A DNA stretch of 23,500 bases from Sphingobacterium sp. UBA1575 (GTDB lineage Bacteria > Bacteroidota > Bacteroidia > Sphingobacteriales > Sphingobacteriaceae). A program made the translations under genes and the position numbers. The stretch is from positions 148,712-172,211 of the forward strand of contig DCOH01000002.1 in the NCBI GenBank assembly GCA_002322865.1, written 5' to 3'. Within the stretch, counting starts at the first letter, position 1. Each line of letters opens with the position of its first letter. This document shows, one piece after another, positions 14,370 to 23,459 of the stretch. The notes beneath the pieces are model-generated. The model had not been told where the DNA came from and did no database searches. It saw nothing but the letters and a program-made list of their open reading frames with translations.

Positions 14370-15797
14370 CTAAGAAGCTTTCAGCTTTTTCTGTATATCC
14401 TGAACATACGTTTTAAATTTCTTATCCGTCTCGATCAGATCCTCTACCGTCTGACAAGCATAAATAACTGTCGAGTGATCCCTTCCACCAAAGAAATTAC
14501 CAATACTCTTCAAGGATGATTTCGTATGGTTCTTCGCCAGGTACATGGAAATCTGTCTTGCCTGTACAATCTCCCTCTTCCTTACCTTCGATTTCACCAT
14601 TTCCACAGGAACCTCAAAATATTCACAAACCAACTTCTGGATATACTCCATAGAAATCTCCTTATGCGTATTCTTCACAAAGTTCTTCAACATCGATTTC
14701 GCAAGATTCAGATCAATCTCCCTTTTATTCAATGTCGATTGGGCTAATAACGAAACCATAGCCCCTTCCAATTCCCTTACACTATTATCAATCTGATTCG
14801 CCACATATTCTACCACATTCTCCGGCAATTCAATACCATCCGAATACATTTTCTTTTTCAAGATCGCCATTCTGGTCTCCAGATCTGGAACCTGAATATC
14901 GGCAGATAATCCCCATTTAAAACGGCTCAATAAACGCTCCTCTAATCCGGATAGATCTTTAGGTGCTTTATCTGATGTTAAAATGATCTGTTTTCCAGTT
15001 TGATGTAGGTGATTGAATATATGGAAGAAAATATCCTGTGTCTTTTCCTTACCCGCAAAATTGTGCACATCATCCATAATGATCACATCCATCGCTTGAT
15101 AGAAGTTCACAAAATCGTTGATCGTATTGTTCTTCAGGGAATCCACAAATTGCTGACAGAATTTCTCACAAGAAACATAGATAACCAATTTGTCCGGTAA
15201 ATTACGTTTGATTTCATTACCAATAGCCTGTGCCAGGTGGGTCTTGCCCAATCCTACATCACCATAGACCATCAGCGGGTTGAAAGAAGTACCTCCAGGC
15301 TTGTTTGCTACCGCAAAACCGGCAGAACGCGCCAAACGGTTACACTCGCCTTCAATAAAATTATCAAATGTATAGTTTTGGTTTAATTGTGGATCCACAT
15401 GCATCTTCTTCAACCCCGGGAATACAAATGGATTCTTGAAATCCTTATTGATTGCTACAGGGATTGGAATAGATTGTTTCTTTCCTTCCGCACCATTTCC
15501 ATTAGAAGGCATGTTCGTGGTATAAGGTGTGTTGGCAGAAGATTTCTCCACTACAATATTATACTCTAAACGACCTTGCTCTCCTAAGAACTTTTTAACT
15601 GTTTTTCTGAGGATACCAACATAATGCTCTTCCAACCACTCGTAGAAAAACAAACTTGGTACTTGAATAGTTAAAACGTTTCCTTCAAGACGTACAGCTT
15701 TAACGGGCTCGAACCATGTTTTAAAACTTTGCGTTGGAATGTTATCTTTTATGACTGAAAGACAATTTTCCCAAACACTTGTACACGATTTTTCCAT
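14370..15797 (-). CDS. dnaA: Chromosomal replication initiator protein DnaA
   Basis: DnaA binds DnaA boxes at oriC and opens the duplex to start replication. The 475-residue protein shows domain I (about 1-85, with SVWENCLSVIKDNIPTQSFKTWFEP), a short linker, an AAA+ domain with Walker A GDVGLGKTH (179-187), Walker B VIIMDDVH (238-245) and the LEERLLSRFKWGL segment (286-298), and domain IV with the DNA-binding signature GGRDHSTVIYACQ (437-449). All key residues are present. The ATG at 15795-15797 is preferred; an in-frame TTG 13 codons upstream would add residues not typical of the family. It is transcribed alone, toward arr, and ends in a strong terminator. DnaA-box-like sites upstream suggest autoregulation and possibly the origin. 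Confidence 0.96.
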   Translation of the reverse strand: MEKSCTSVWENCLSVIKDNIPTQSFKTWFEPVKAVRLEGNVLTIQVPSLFFYEWLEEHYVGILRKTVKKFLGEQGRLEYNIVVEKSSANTPYTTNMPSNGNGAEGKKQSIPIPVAINKDFKNPFVFPGLKKMHVDPQLNQNYTFDNFIEGECNRLARSAGFAVANKPGGTSFNPLMVYGDVGLGKTHLAQAIGNEIKRNLPDKLVIYVSCEKFCQQFVDSLKNNTINDFVNFYQAMDVIIMDDVHNFAGKEKTQDIFFHIFNHLHQTGKQIILTSDKAPKDLSGLEERLLSRFKWGLSADIQVPDLETRMAILKKKMYSDGIELPENVVEYVANQIDNSVRELEGAMVSLLAQSTLNKREIDLNLAKSMLKNFVKNTHKEISMEYIQKLVCEYFEVPVEMVKSKVRKREIVQARQISMYLAKNHTKSSLKSIGNFFGGRDHSTVIYACQTVEDLIETDKKFKTYVQDIQKKLKAS

Positions 15798-16078
15798 TCT
15801 GTTTTTGTTAATAACTTGATAACCAATATTTGACAAAAATCTTGTTTATAACTTTTGCCTACAACGAATATGACAAAAAAATTTGAGCTAAAAAATTAAA
15901 AAATCAAAAAAACAAGATATCGTTGTTATTCAAGTATTTATGCCGTTTTTTTAGCAATTTTCCCCTTAAAATGTTAAGCAAAATTATTTTATCAACATAT
16001 TGAATTCCGATAAGAATTTTTTTACAATATAATTGAAAATTTAAGGCTGTCGATTTAGATTGTGGAAAACTTTTAACT
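15798..16078. other. AT-rich dnaA upstream region with DnaA-box-like sites (possible oriC)
   Basis: This 281-base gene-free stretch is strongly AT-rich, with poly-A/T runs at about 15880-15910 and 16015-16040. Near-matches to the DnaA box TTATCCACA are TTATTAACA (complement of 15806-15814), TTATAAACA (complement of 15843-15851), TTATCAACA (15989-15997) and TTTTCCACA (complement of 16061-16069). The last fits the relaxed TTWTNCACA form fully; the other three differ from TTATNCACA only by A for C at position 6. Together with position beside dnaA this makes an origin or a DnaA-controlled promoter plausible. In an AT-rich region such matches also arise by chance. Confidence 0.4.
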
Positions 16079-16079
16079 T

Positions 16080-16105
16080 AAAAAAGGGGTACCAATGGCA
16101 CCCCT
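16080..16105 (-). terminator. Rho-independent terminator of dxs
   Basis: On the minus strand AGGGGTGCC pairs with GGTACCCCT (complement of 16097-16105 and 16085-16093, one G-T pair) with loop ATT, followed by a run of six T. It lies 46 bases after the dxs stop. Confidence 0.9.
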
Positions 16106-16150
16106 TCCTATATTGTCTAATTCTTTGAATAACCGCTTATATGTAAGCAA

Positions 16151-18079
16151 TTATCCGACCAAACTTTCTGTTTTAATTCCTTTTGTCATTTTACGAACCT
16201 GCAATTCAATACCTGACGCATCATAACCACAAATCTGCCATAGCTCGGCTTGCTCTCCATGCTCCACAATACCATCCGGGATACCCAAACGTACCACTTC
16301 TGCTTGATAATGATGGTCTACCATGAACTCCAGAATCGCCGATCCGATACCGCCCGGTAAACAACCGTCCTCCACCGTAATTACTTTATTGTATTTGTTG
16401 AATACTTCATGCAATAACTCTTCGTCCAATGGTTTGGCAAAACGCATATCATAATGAGCCGGATGAATACCGTCCTCTCTTAATCGAAGGATGGCTTTGC
16501 TGGCCTCATTTCCGATACTTCCGAAACTCAGGATGGCAATTTCTTCCCCATCGCATAACTTACGGCCTTTACCCACTTCAATTTCCTTAAAAGGAAGTTT
16601 CCAGTCAGGCATCACTCCATTACCTCTTGGATAACGAATGGTAAATGGGCCTTTATCTGGCAACTGGGCGGTATACATCAAATTACGTAGTTCTTCTTCG
16701 TTCATTGGCGAAGAAACCACCATATTAGGTATACAACGCATATAAGCAATATCGTAAGCCCCATGATGGGTTGGTCCATCAGCGCCTACCAATCCGGCAC
16801 GATCCAAACAGAAGATCACATTCAGGTTCTGTAAGGCCACATCATGGATCACCTGGTCAAATGCCCGCTGCATAAAGGAGGAATAGATATTACAGAAAGG
16901 TACCAAGCCTTGTGCAGCTAATCCGGCACTGAACGTAACAGCATGTTGTTCTGCAATACCGACATCAAAGGCCCTTTCCGGCATCGCCTTCATCATGATG
17001 TTCATCGATGAACCGGAAGGCATTGCTGGGGTAATACCCATAATCTTATCATTCTTCTCAGCCAATTCAACCAAGGTATGTCCAAAAACATCCTGATATT
17101 TTGGTGGCTGTGGCTTATCACTAACCGATTTCTTGATCTCACCGGTGATCTTATCGAATAGACCTGGTGCATGCCACTTGGTCTGATCCTTTTCCGCCAA
17201 GGCATAACCTTTTCCTTTTACCGTAACAACATGTAAAAGTTTAGGTCCATTGATATGTTTCAAATCCTCAATGGTTTTGACCAATTTATTCACATCATGT
17301 CCATCAACTGGACCGAAGTATCTGAAATTTAAGGATTCGAATAGGTTGGAGTTCTTTAATAAGGTGCCTTTGATGCTCAGCTCGAGCTTTTTCGCCCAAC
17401 CATAGGCATTTGGTCCGTTCTTAGAGATCTTCGCTAATACAGCTACCAGATCGTCCCGAAAACGATTATAGCTCTTAGAAGTGGTAATACTGGTCAGGTA
17501 TTCCTTCATGGCCCCAACATTGGGGTCGATCGACATGCAATTGTCGTTCAAAATAACCAATAGGTTGGATTTTTCGATTCCGGCATGGTTCAAGGCTTCG
17601 AAGGCCATACCACCGGTCAATGCACCATCTCCAATGATGGCCACATGCTGGCGATCTGTTTCTCCTTTATACGCCGAAGCAACCGCCATTCCTAAAGCAG
17701 CAGAAATGGAAGTGGAGGAGTGGCCGACACCAAAAGCATCGTATTCACTCTCGCTACGTTTCGGAAAACCAGAGAGACCACCCAATATACGGTTGGTATG
17801 AAAATTATCCCTTCTTCCGGTTAATATCTTGTGACCATAAGCCTGATGGCCTACGTCAAAAAGTACCTGATCATAGGGCGTATTTAGGGCATAATGCAAT
17901 GCTACGGTCAACTCCACAACACCTAAACTCGCCGCAAAATGTCCGCCATTTACCGATACAATATCAATAATGTATTGCCTTAACTCTTTACAAACCTCTT
18001 CTAAATCAGACTCTTTAAACTGCCTAAGATCAGAAGGGTATTGAATTTTCTGTAATAGCGGTCCTGCTTCTACCTGCAT
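16151..18079 (-). CDS. dxs: 1-deoxy-D-xylulose-5-phosphate synthase
   Basis: Dxs condenses pyruvate and glyceraldehyde 3-phosphate to 1-deoxy-D-xylulose 5-phosphate, the first step of the MEP isoprenoid pathway, using thiamine diphosphate. The 642-residue protein has all expected parts: GGHFAASLG with His47, [16 protein letters not shown] (75-90), the thiamine-diphosphate motif IGDGALTGG (149-157) to LNDNCMSI (177-184), [11 protein letters not shown] with catalytic Glu377, and the [12 protein letters not shown] loop of the pyrimidine domain. Length is normal. It is a single-gene transcript with a strong terminator; scpA is divergent, 111 bases away. An inverted repeat GTTAC-TTT-GTAAC lies 23 bases upstream of the ATG. 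The pathway supplies precursors for menaquinone side chains, for which mqnD is also in the window. Confidence 0.97.
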   Translation of the reverse strand: MQVEAGPLLQKIQYPSDLRQFKESDLEEVCKELRQYIIDIVSVNGGHFAASLGVVELTVALHYALNTPYDQVLFDVGHQAYGHKILTGRRDNFHTNRILGGLSGFPKRSESEYDAFGVGHSSTSISAALGMAVASAYKGETDRQHVAIIGDGALTGGMAFEALNHAGIEKSNLLVILNDNCMSIDPNVGAMKEYLTSITTSKSYNRFRDDLVAVLAKISKNGPNAYGWAKKLELSIKGTLLKNSNLFESLNFRYFGPVDGHDVNKLVKTIEDLKHINGPKLLHVVTVKGKGYALAEKDQTKWHAPGLFDKITGEIKKSVSDKPQPPKYQDVFGHTLVELAEKNDKIMGITPAMPSGSSMNIMMKAMPERAFDVGIAEQHAVTFSAGLAAQGLVPFCNIYSSFMQRAFDQVIHDVALQNLNVIFCLDRAGLVGADGPTHHGAYDIAYMRCIPNMVVSSPMNEEELRNLMYTAQLPDKGPFTIRYPRGNGVMPDWKLPFKEIEVGKGRKLCDGEEIAILSFGSIGNEASKAILRLREDGIHPAHYDMRFAKPLDEELLHEVFNKYNKVITVEDGCLPGGIGSAILEFMVDHHYQAEVVRLGIPDGIVEHGEQAELWQICGYDASGIELQVRKMTKGIKTESLVG

Positions 18080-18172
18080 AACGTGAAAATTTTCGAAATA
18101 AGTTACAAAGTAACAATTAATTCCATTAACATACGGTATATATATACAATTTTATAATCCTGTTTGTTTTCT

Positions 18173-18180
18173 TAATTTTG
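18173..18180 (+). promoter_or_regulatory. TAATTTTG box, likely -7 element for scpA
   Basis: TAATTTTG fits TAnnTTTG exactly and ends 10 bases before the scpA ATG, the same arrangement as at holB. No clear TTTG is seen about 20 bases upstream, so it is supported by one element only. Confidence 0.4.
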
Positions 18181-18190
18181 ATGCCAATTC

Positions 18191-18940
18191 ATGGATACGA
18201 CAAACTACGAGATCAAACTGGAACAATTTGAAGGTCCTTTCGACCTGTTGTTATTCTTCATCGAACGCGATGAACTGGATATCCATGAAATCCCCATATC
18301 AAAAATAACGGACGATTTCCTGGAATATATCCAGCATATGCAGTCCCTGAACATTGAATTGGCTTCCGAATTTATTTTTGTGGCTTCTACCTTGATGCGT
18401 ATCAAGGCCAAGATGCTCCTGCCGAGACCAGATCTTGATGAGAATGAGAATGAAATCGATCTTAAGAAGGAATTGGTGCAGAAACTTTTGCTCTATAAAC
18501 AGTTCAAAGAAGTCTGTGAGGAACTAAAGATCATGGAAGAGGATCGCACGAAACTTTATGAACGGGGAAATACAGCTTTCGACCTTAAATTGGCCAATAC
18601 TGGTGTTCGTTCCATTGAAGAAGATCTGGCTTCCTTTGATCTGTACAAGTTGATGTTGGTCTACGAACGCTTGATGTACACCTATTCGCACAAGATACAA
18701 GAGGTAAAACATACCGTCATCAAATATCCTTATACCATTGAACAGCAGAAAAAGGCCATAGCAGAACTCATTGATATCAACAATACCATGGATTTTTCTG
18801 CCCTAAAGGCTAATTCTGAAAATAAGGTTCAATTCGTATATAATTTCCTAGCGGTACTGGAAATGCTCCAACAAAAGATATTGGATATCCAGATCGGATT
18901 GGGCTATAATAACTTCTGGATTGAAAAACGCGTATCCTAG
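18191..18940 (+). CDS. scpA: Segregation and condensation protein ScpA
   Basis: ScpA is the kleisin that bridges the two heads of the SMC dimer in bacterial condensin and helps separate daughter chromosomes. The 249-residue protein has the diagnostic N-terminus YEIKLEQFEGPFDLLLFFIERDELDIHEIPI (residues 6-36), the FIFVASTLMRIKAKMLLPRP segment (about 57-76), an acidic helical middle and a winged-helix-like C-terminus. Length is normal. scpB and smc are not in the window. The gene is transcribed alone, divergently from dxs, and converges with the crotonase gene: the two stops overlap in the palindrome CCTAGG (18936-18941), so each TAG is read from an opposite strand. Confidence 0.93.
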   Translation: MDTTNYEIKLEQFEGPFDLLLFFIERDELDIHEIPISKITDDFLEYIQHMQSLNIELASEFIFVASTLMRIKAKMLLPRPDLDENENEIDLKKELVQKLLLYKQFKEVCEELKIMEEDRTKLYERGNTAFDLKLANTGVRSIEEDLASFDLYKLMLVYERLMYTYSHKIQEVKHTVIKYPYTIEQQKKAIAELIDINNTMDFSALKANSENKVQFVYNFLAVLEMLQQKILDIQIGLGYNNFWIEKRVS

Positions 18941-19683
18941 GATTTCTTGATTCCCGATTGGATCTGCTGCTTCACTTCTTCCCGATCTTTCAATTGCTCT
19001 AGGCAAGACAACAGGTAGTCGTATTGCTTCGCACTTTCCATATCGCGGATCGCCTTAAGGGCATCTGCCCCAGCCTGCATCGCAAAGGTGCTTTTCTCTG
19101 CAAAGGATGCAATAAATTCCTGTATCTCCTGATCGGATTTAATACCATCCAATATTCCGAATTCCATCGCCTTTTCACTTCCAAAAGCGTTCGGATCAAG
19201 ACATAGCTGCATGATCTTTTTTTCGGACATCACCCGGGATAGACTGGCCATGACCTGGAAAGGAAATATACCAAACGAGAGTTCTGGGAGTTTGAATTGC
19301 ACCTCTTTTTTGGCAAATACATAAGTACAGCCCAAAATATAAAGAAAACCTCCTGCGATTACATCCCCATCCAAGATGGCAATGGAGGGTTTGTTGAATT
19401 GATCAAAAACCTCACCCAAGGAAATATTTTTATTTTCAATAGCCGGATTCAACTGATCCAAGCTTCTGTCCTGATAAGTTTTCAGATCCATTCCAGCACA
19501 GAAAACAGGTCCATTGGCCTGTAATACCAATAAATTGACCGCCTGATTTTGCTTGGCCTCTTCTATCGCATGTGCCACCTCATTGACCATCGTAGGGGTA
19601 AAGGCATTGCGTTTGGCCTCCCTATCCAAGGTCAAGTAAAAAACATGTCCCTCCTGCTTGGTGGAAATAAAATTATACTTCAT
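18937..19683 (-). CDS. Crotonase-family protein (enoyl-CoA hydratase/isomerase)
   Basis: Crotonases act on acyl-CoA thioesters; next to HMG-CoA lyase the expected job is 3-methylglutaconyl-CoA hydration in leucine breakdown. The 248-residue protein has the crotonase fold signatures: LDREAKRNAFTP (19-30), PVFCAGMDLKTY with the first oxyanion-hole strand (59-70), and DGDVIAGGFLYILGCTYVFA (105-124). Aligned to the classical enoyl-CoA hydratase, the first catalytic Glu (in GGGCEL) is Leu114, while the second (PE) is kept as Glu134. The reaction is therefore uncertain: it may be an isomerase, a divergent hydratase or another crotonase. Its ATG lies inside the HMG-CoA lyase gene (11-base overlap), so the two are translationally coupled. 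It is the last gene of its operon. Confidence 0.85.
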   Translation of the reverse strand: MKYNFISTKQEGHVFYLTLDREAKRNAFTPTMVNEVAHAIEEAKQNQAVNLLVLQANGPVFCAGMDLKTYQDRSLDQLNPAIENKNISLGEVFDQFNKPSIAILDGDVIAGGFLYILGCTYVFAKKEVQFKLPELSFGIFPFQVMASLSRVMSEKKIMQLCLDPNAFGSEKAMEFGILDGIKSDQEIQEFIASFAEKSTFAMQAGADALKAIRDMESAKQYDYLLSCLEQLKDREEVKQQIQSGIKKS

Positions 19684-20524
19684 TATTTATCAAATCTTGG
19701 AATCCTTGCATCAATTTCGCTGCCTGCTCAAAAGTACCTTTCTGGAAACGATCAATCAATAATTCCGTCGGAATATTACCTACCAGATCATCCTTGGCAA
19801 AAGGACATCCACCATATCCCAAAATAGCTCCTTCAAAACGTCTGCATCCCGCATCATAGGCCGCATTGACTTTCAACAATGCATTTTCTATGGCAGAATG
19901 TAGGTGCGCACTGAATGGAATTTCTGGAAATTCTTGTTTCAATTTCAGAAAAAGATCCTTTACTACCTCTGGCGTGGCTTCGGCAGTGGTATCCGCAATG
20001 GAGAAATTCTTCACTCCTGCATGCTTCAGCTTATTGACCCACTCCAATACCAAGTCGGTATCCCAATGATCCTGATATGGATTACCAAAGGCCATCGATA
20101 TGTACACCACCAACTCTTGGTTCCCTTTGGAAGCCAATAAATCCTGTATGCTTCTCACGGTATCAAAAGCCTGTGCGATGGTACTGTTCGTATTGTTCCT
20201 TTGAAAGGTTTCGGAAATAGAGAAGGGATAGCCTAAATAATCTATCCTTCCCAATTCTACGCCTCTTTCTGCCCCCTTGTAGTTGGCAATAATGGCCAAT
20301 AATTTCGTATCAGAAGGGTTCAATCCTTCCAACACTTCTTGGGTATCTGCCATTTGCGGTACTGCTTTCGGAGAGACGAGGCTTCCAAAATCAATACAAT
20401 CAAATAGCTTGCTTTCCAACAAGCTATTGATGTATGTTATCTTTTTTGAGGTAGGAATCTGTACCTTCATGCCTTGGATGGCATCTCGAGGACAGTCTAC
20501 CAAACTAATGGATTGATTAAGCAT
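19673..20524 (-). CDS. Hydroxymethylglutaryl-CoA lyase
   Basis: HMG-CoA lyase splits 3-hydroxy-3-methylglutaryl-CoA into acetoacetate and acetyl-CoA, the last step of leucine degradation. The 283-residue protein has the TIM-barrel family motifs: [10 protein letters not shown] with Arg13 and Asp14 (metal and substrate), [10 protein letters not shown] (about 102-111), the FSAHLHS strand with metal-binding His207 and His209, and the GYGGCPFA loop with catalytic Cys240. The ATG at 20522-20524 is chosen because it puts VDCPRD at the usual distance; a TTG seven codons upstream is less likely. It overlaps the end of the acyl-CoA dehydrogenase gene by 8 bases and the crotonase start by 11 bases, a tight three-gene operon. 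The related isopropylmalate synthase group lacks the GGCPFA loop. Confidence 0.93.
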   Translation of the reverse strand: MLNQSISLVDCPRDAIQGMKVQIPTSKKITYINSLLESKLFDCIDFGSLVSPKAVPQMADTQEVLEGLNPSDTKLLAIIANYKGAERGVELGRIDYLGYPFSISETFQRNNTNSTIAQAFDTVRSIQDLLASKGNQELVVYISMAFGNPYQDHWDTDLVLEWVNKLKHAGVKNFSIADTTAEATPEVVKDLFLKLKQEFPEIPFSAHLHSAIENALLKVNAAYDAGCRRFEGAILGYGGCPFAKDDLVGNIPTELLIDRFQKGTFEQAAKLMQGFQDLINNEV

Positions 20525-21665
20525 CTTTTTTGATTTCTCTTGCAATTACCATCCGCTGAATGGAACTTGTTCCTTCACCAATGGTACATAATTTTGCATC
20601 CCTAAAATATTTCTCAGCCGGGAAATCCTTGGTAAAACCATATCCTCCCAATATCTGAACACCATCATTGGATACTTCAACAGCAACTTCAGAAGCAAAA
20701 AGTTTCGCCATAGCGCCTTCTTTTGTTACTTTTTTACCATGATCTTTCAGATAACCTGCCTGACGGATCAATAATTCCGAAGCATTTATCTTGGTCGCCA
20801 TATCCGCTAAATTAAAACCAACCGCTTGAAAATCAAAAATCTTCGTCTGGAACTGTTCTCTTTCATTGGCATATTTCAACGCGCATTCGTAGGCGCCACG
20901 GGCAATACCCAAGGATAAAGCAGCAATGGAAATACGACCTCCATCCAACAATTTCAAGGCCTGCACAAAACCATCCCCAATCTCACCGATCAACTGGTCT
21001 TTATGGATACGGCAATCTTCGAAGAACAAACTTCCCGTTTCCGAAGCACGCATGCCTAATTTATCCATTTTTGCACCAGCAGAAAATCCAGGTGTTCCTT
21101 TTTCAACGATAAACGCAGAAATTCCTTTTTTATCTCCTTTTTCACCGGTTCTCGCCATCACCACAGCCACATCACCTGAAATAGCGTGGGTGATGAATGT
21201 TTTATCGCCATTCAATACGAAGTAGTCACCATCAGCTACCGCTACGGTATTCATACCGCCTGCATCAGATCCGGAACCAGGTTCTGTTAATCCCCAAGCT
21301 CCTAACCATTCGCCACTTGCCAACTTCGGTAAATATTTCTTTTTCTGCTCTTCGTTCGCGAAGCTTAAGATATGGTTTGTACAAAGGGAATTATGGGCAG
21401 CAACGGATAATCCGATCGATCCACAAACCTTAGATATTTCATCTAAAATCGTGATGTACTCTTGGTAACTCAGACCTGAACCACCATATTGTTCAGGCAC
21501 AATAATACCCATGAATCCATGTTCACCTAGCTTTTTGAATAAATCCTTAGGGAAAATCTGTGCCTCATCCCATTCCATTACATGGGGCTTAATGTAGGTG
21601 TTCGCAAAATTACGCGCACTTTCCTTTACCATTGACAATTGTTCGTCAGAATCAACGTAATGCAT
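20517..21665 (-). CDS. Acyl-CoA dehydrogenase
   Basis: These FAD enzymes introduce an alpha-beta double bond into acyl-CoA and pass electrons to ETF. The 382-residue protein has [20 protein letters not shown], the FAD/substrate segment [14 protein letters not shown], the arginine-rich [15 protein letters not shown] block, and the C-terminal [18 protein letters not shown]. Glu364 in IGEGTS is at the catalytic base position of medium/short-chain enzymes; isovaleryl-CoA dehydrogenases usually have Ala or Gly there and use a Glu elsewhere, so this is not a typical isovaleryl enzyme by that test. The gene context (HMG-CoA lyase, crotonase, carboxylase beta) suggests a branched-chain or short-chain substrate. 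It heads a three-gene operon and is divergent from the carboxylase gene across 134 very AT-rich bases. Confidence 0.93.
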   Translation of the reverse strand: MHYVDSDEQLSMVKESARNFANTYIKPHVMEWDEAQIFPKDLFKKLGEHGFMGIIVPEQYGGSGLSYQEYITILDEISKVCGSIGLSVAAHNSLCTNHILSFANEEQKKKYLPKLASGEWLGAWGLTEPGSGSDAGGMNTVAVADGDYFVLNGDKTFITHAISGDVAVVMARTGEKGDKKGISAFIVEKGTPGFSAGAKMDKLGMRASETGSLFFEDCRIHKDQLIGEIGDGFVQALKLLDGGRISIAALSLGIARGAYECALKYANEREQFQTKIFDFQAVGFNLADMATKINASELLIRQAGYLKDHGKKVTKEGAMAKLFASEVAVEVSNDGVQILGGYGFTKDFPAEKYFRDAKLCTIGEGTSSIQRMVIAREIKKDA

Positions 21666-21799
21666 AATATTATTTTATTTTAGTTTATATTTGGGTTCTA
21701 ATTATTTTTTACAAATATTATAAAAAACAAATTATATTTTATGATATTTAAAATAATTTAACGCTATAAACCTTTATATTTTATATAATTTCAATCGAA

Positions 21800-23407
21800 A
21801 TGCAACAACTTTTAGATGAACTTCGTAGGAAGCACGAGGACCTTGTTTTAGGTGGAGGATTAGATAAAATCCAAAAACAAAAGGAAAAGGGAAAAATGTC
21901 TGCTTGGGAGCGAATTGCCTATTTAATCGATGATGAGAGCCAATATCTTGAGATTGGCAGCTTCGCAGCAGATGGGCAATACCTGGAACATGGAGGCTGC
22001 CCGAATGCAGGTGTTGTCGTGGTGATGGGCTATGTAAAGGGCAGATTATGTATCGTTGTTTCCAATGATGCAACAGTAAAAGCGGGGGCATGGTTCCCAA
22101 TGACCTGTAAAAAGAACCTCCGGGCACAGGAAATTGCCATGGAAAACCATTTACCCATCATTTATTTGGTGGATTCTGCTGGGGTTTATCTTCCGATGCA
22201 GGATGAAATATTTCCGGATAAGGAACATTTTGGACGCATTTTCAGGAATAATGCCAAGATTTCGGCGATGGGAATTCCTCAGATTGCCGCGATCATGGGA
22301 TCATGTGTTGCCGGTGGGGCTTATTTACCGATCATGTCGGATTATGCCTTGATCGTGGAAGGAACCGGATCAGTGTTTTTGGCAGGTTCTTACCTGGTGA
22401 AATCATCCATTGGTGAGGTAATCGATAATGAAACATTGGGAGGAGCGTCTACCCATTCTGAAATATCGGGTGTTACAGATAATAAATATCCTGATGATGA
22501 ATCCTGCTTGGATGCCATTCGGAATATCGTGGATAAATTTGGAGAGGAACCTAGGTATAAGTTTTCCAGAACAGAAGCTTTGGCACCGGAATATCCGGTG
22601 GAAAAGATCTATCAATATTTACCGGAAGACCGTTTAAAGCCCTATAATATGTTGGAAATATTGAAGGCTATTGTGGATGAGGGAAGTATTGAGGAATATA
22701 AAAAGGATTATGGTAAGACCTTGATCTGTGCATTGGCAAGGGTTGATGGTTGGGCGGTAGGTATTGTTGCCAATCAACGGGAAGTAGTGAAGGCGAAGAA
22801 ACCAGGAAATGCAACCGAAATGCAGATGGGAGGGGTGATCTATTCGGATTCTGCGGACAAAGCAGCTCGGTTTATCATGAACTGTAATCAGCAGAAGATT
22901 CCTTTGGTATTCTTTCAGGATATTACCGGTTTTATGGTGGGATCGCGATCGGAACATGGCGGAATTATTAAAGATGGTGCCAAAATGGTGAATGCAATGG
23001 CGAATTCGGTGGTTCCGAAGTTTACATTTATGGTAGGGAATAGCTATGGCGCGGGAAATTATGCGATGTGTGGAAAAGCTTATGATCCAAGATTGATCTA
23101 TGCTTGGCCAACGGCGCAAATTGCGGTGATGAGTGGAGCATCTGCAGGAAAGACATTATTGCAGATCCAGGAAGCAGCATTGAAATCAAAGAATGTTACC
23201 CTTTCGGAGGAAGATAAGAATAAGTTATTGGCGGATATAGAGACGAAATACAAGGCGCAGTTGAGTCCGTATTATGCGGCCAGTAGATTATGGGTCGATG
23301 GGGTAATTGATCCCGCAGAGACGCGGAAAATCATTTCTATGGGGATAGAAGCAGCTAGTCATAATGCTGAAATGGGGAAATATAATGTTGGGGTGATACA
23401 GGTGTAG
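21800..23407 (+). CDS. Acyl-CoA carboxylase beta subunit, methylcrotonyl-CoA carboxylase type
   Basis: This is the carboxyltransferase subunit that moves CO2 from biotin to an acyl-CoA. The 535-residue length and the sequence VDSAGVYLPMQDEIFPDKEHFGRIFRNNAKISA (about 126-158), then GSCVAGGAYLPIMSDYALIVEGTGSVFLAG (about 169-198) and the late FFQDITGFMVGSRSEHGGIIKDGAKMV block, fit the methylcrotonyl-CoA carboxylase beta group better than the propionyl-CoA group. Both crotonase-like carboxyltransferase halves are complete. The biotin carboxylase/biotin-carrier alpha subunit needed for activity is not in the window; the 90 bases after the stop begin no gene. It is divergent from the acyl-CoA dehydrogenase operon, which fits shared control of leucine breakdown. 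Substrate is inferred from motif and context. Confidence 0.9.
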   Translation: MQQLLDELRRKHEDLVLGGGLDKIQKQKEKGKMSAWERIAYLIDDESQYLEIGSFAADGQYLEHGGCPNAGVVVVMGYVKGRLCIVVSNDATVKAGAWFPMTCKKNLRAQEIAMENHLPIIYLVDSAGVYLPMQDEIFPDKEHFGRIFRNNAKISAMGIPQIAAIMGSCVAGGAYLPIMSDYALIVEGTGSVFLAGSYLVKSSIGEVIDNETLGGASTHSEISGVTDNKYPDDESCLDAIRNIVDKFGEEPRYKFSRTEALAPEYPVEKIYQYLPEDRLKPYNMLEILKAIVDEGSIEEYKKDYGKTLICALARVDGWAVGIVANQREVVKAKKPGNATEMQMGGVIYSDSADKAARFIMNCNQQKIPLVFFQDITGFMVGSRSEHGGIIKDGAKMVNAMANSVVPKFTFMVGNSYGAGNYAMCGKAYDPRLIYAWPTAQIAVMSGASAGKTLLQIQEAALKSKNVTLSEEDKNKLLADIETKYKAQLSPYYAASRLWVDGVIDPAETRKIISMGIEAASHNAEMGKYNVGVIQV

Positions 23408-23414
23408 GGAAGGG

Positions 23415-23456
23415 AGATGATAGATGATAGATGATAGATGATAGATATTAGATGAT
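23415..23456. repeat. 7-base tandem repeat, six copies
   Basis: The unit AGATGAT occurs six times head to tail; the fifth copy is AGATATT. It starts 8 bases after the carboxylase stop. The unit length is not a multiple of three and there are no spacers, so it is neither coding nor a CRISPR array. Copy number may vary between strains. Confidence 0.9.
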
Positions 23457-23459
23457 AGA

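Noticed and set aside
22634..23119. 161-codon minus-strand reading frame inside the carboxylase gene
   Set aside because: It lies wholly antisense to a strongly conserved gene, has no recognisable domain and an unusual composition; it is a shadow frame.
23415..23456. Short repeat array as a possible CRISPR
   Set aside because: The units are 7 bases, directly adjacent and without spacers.
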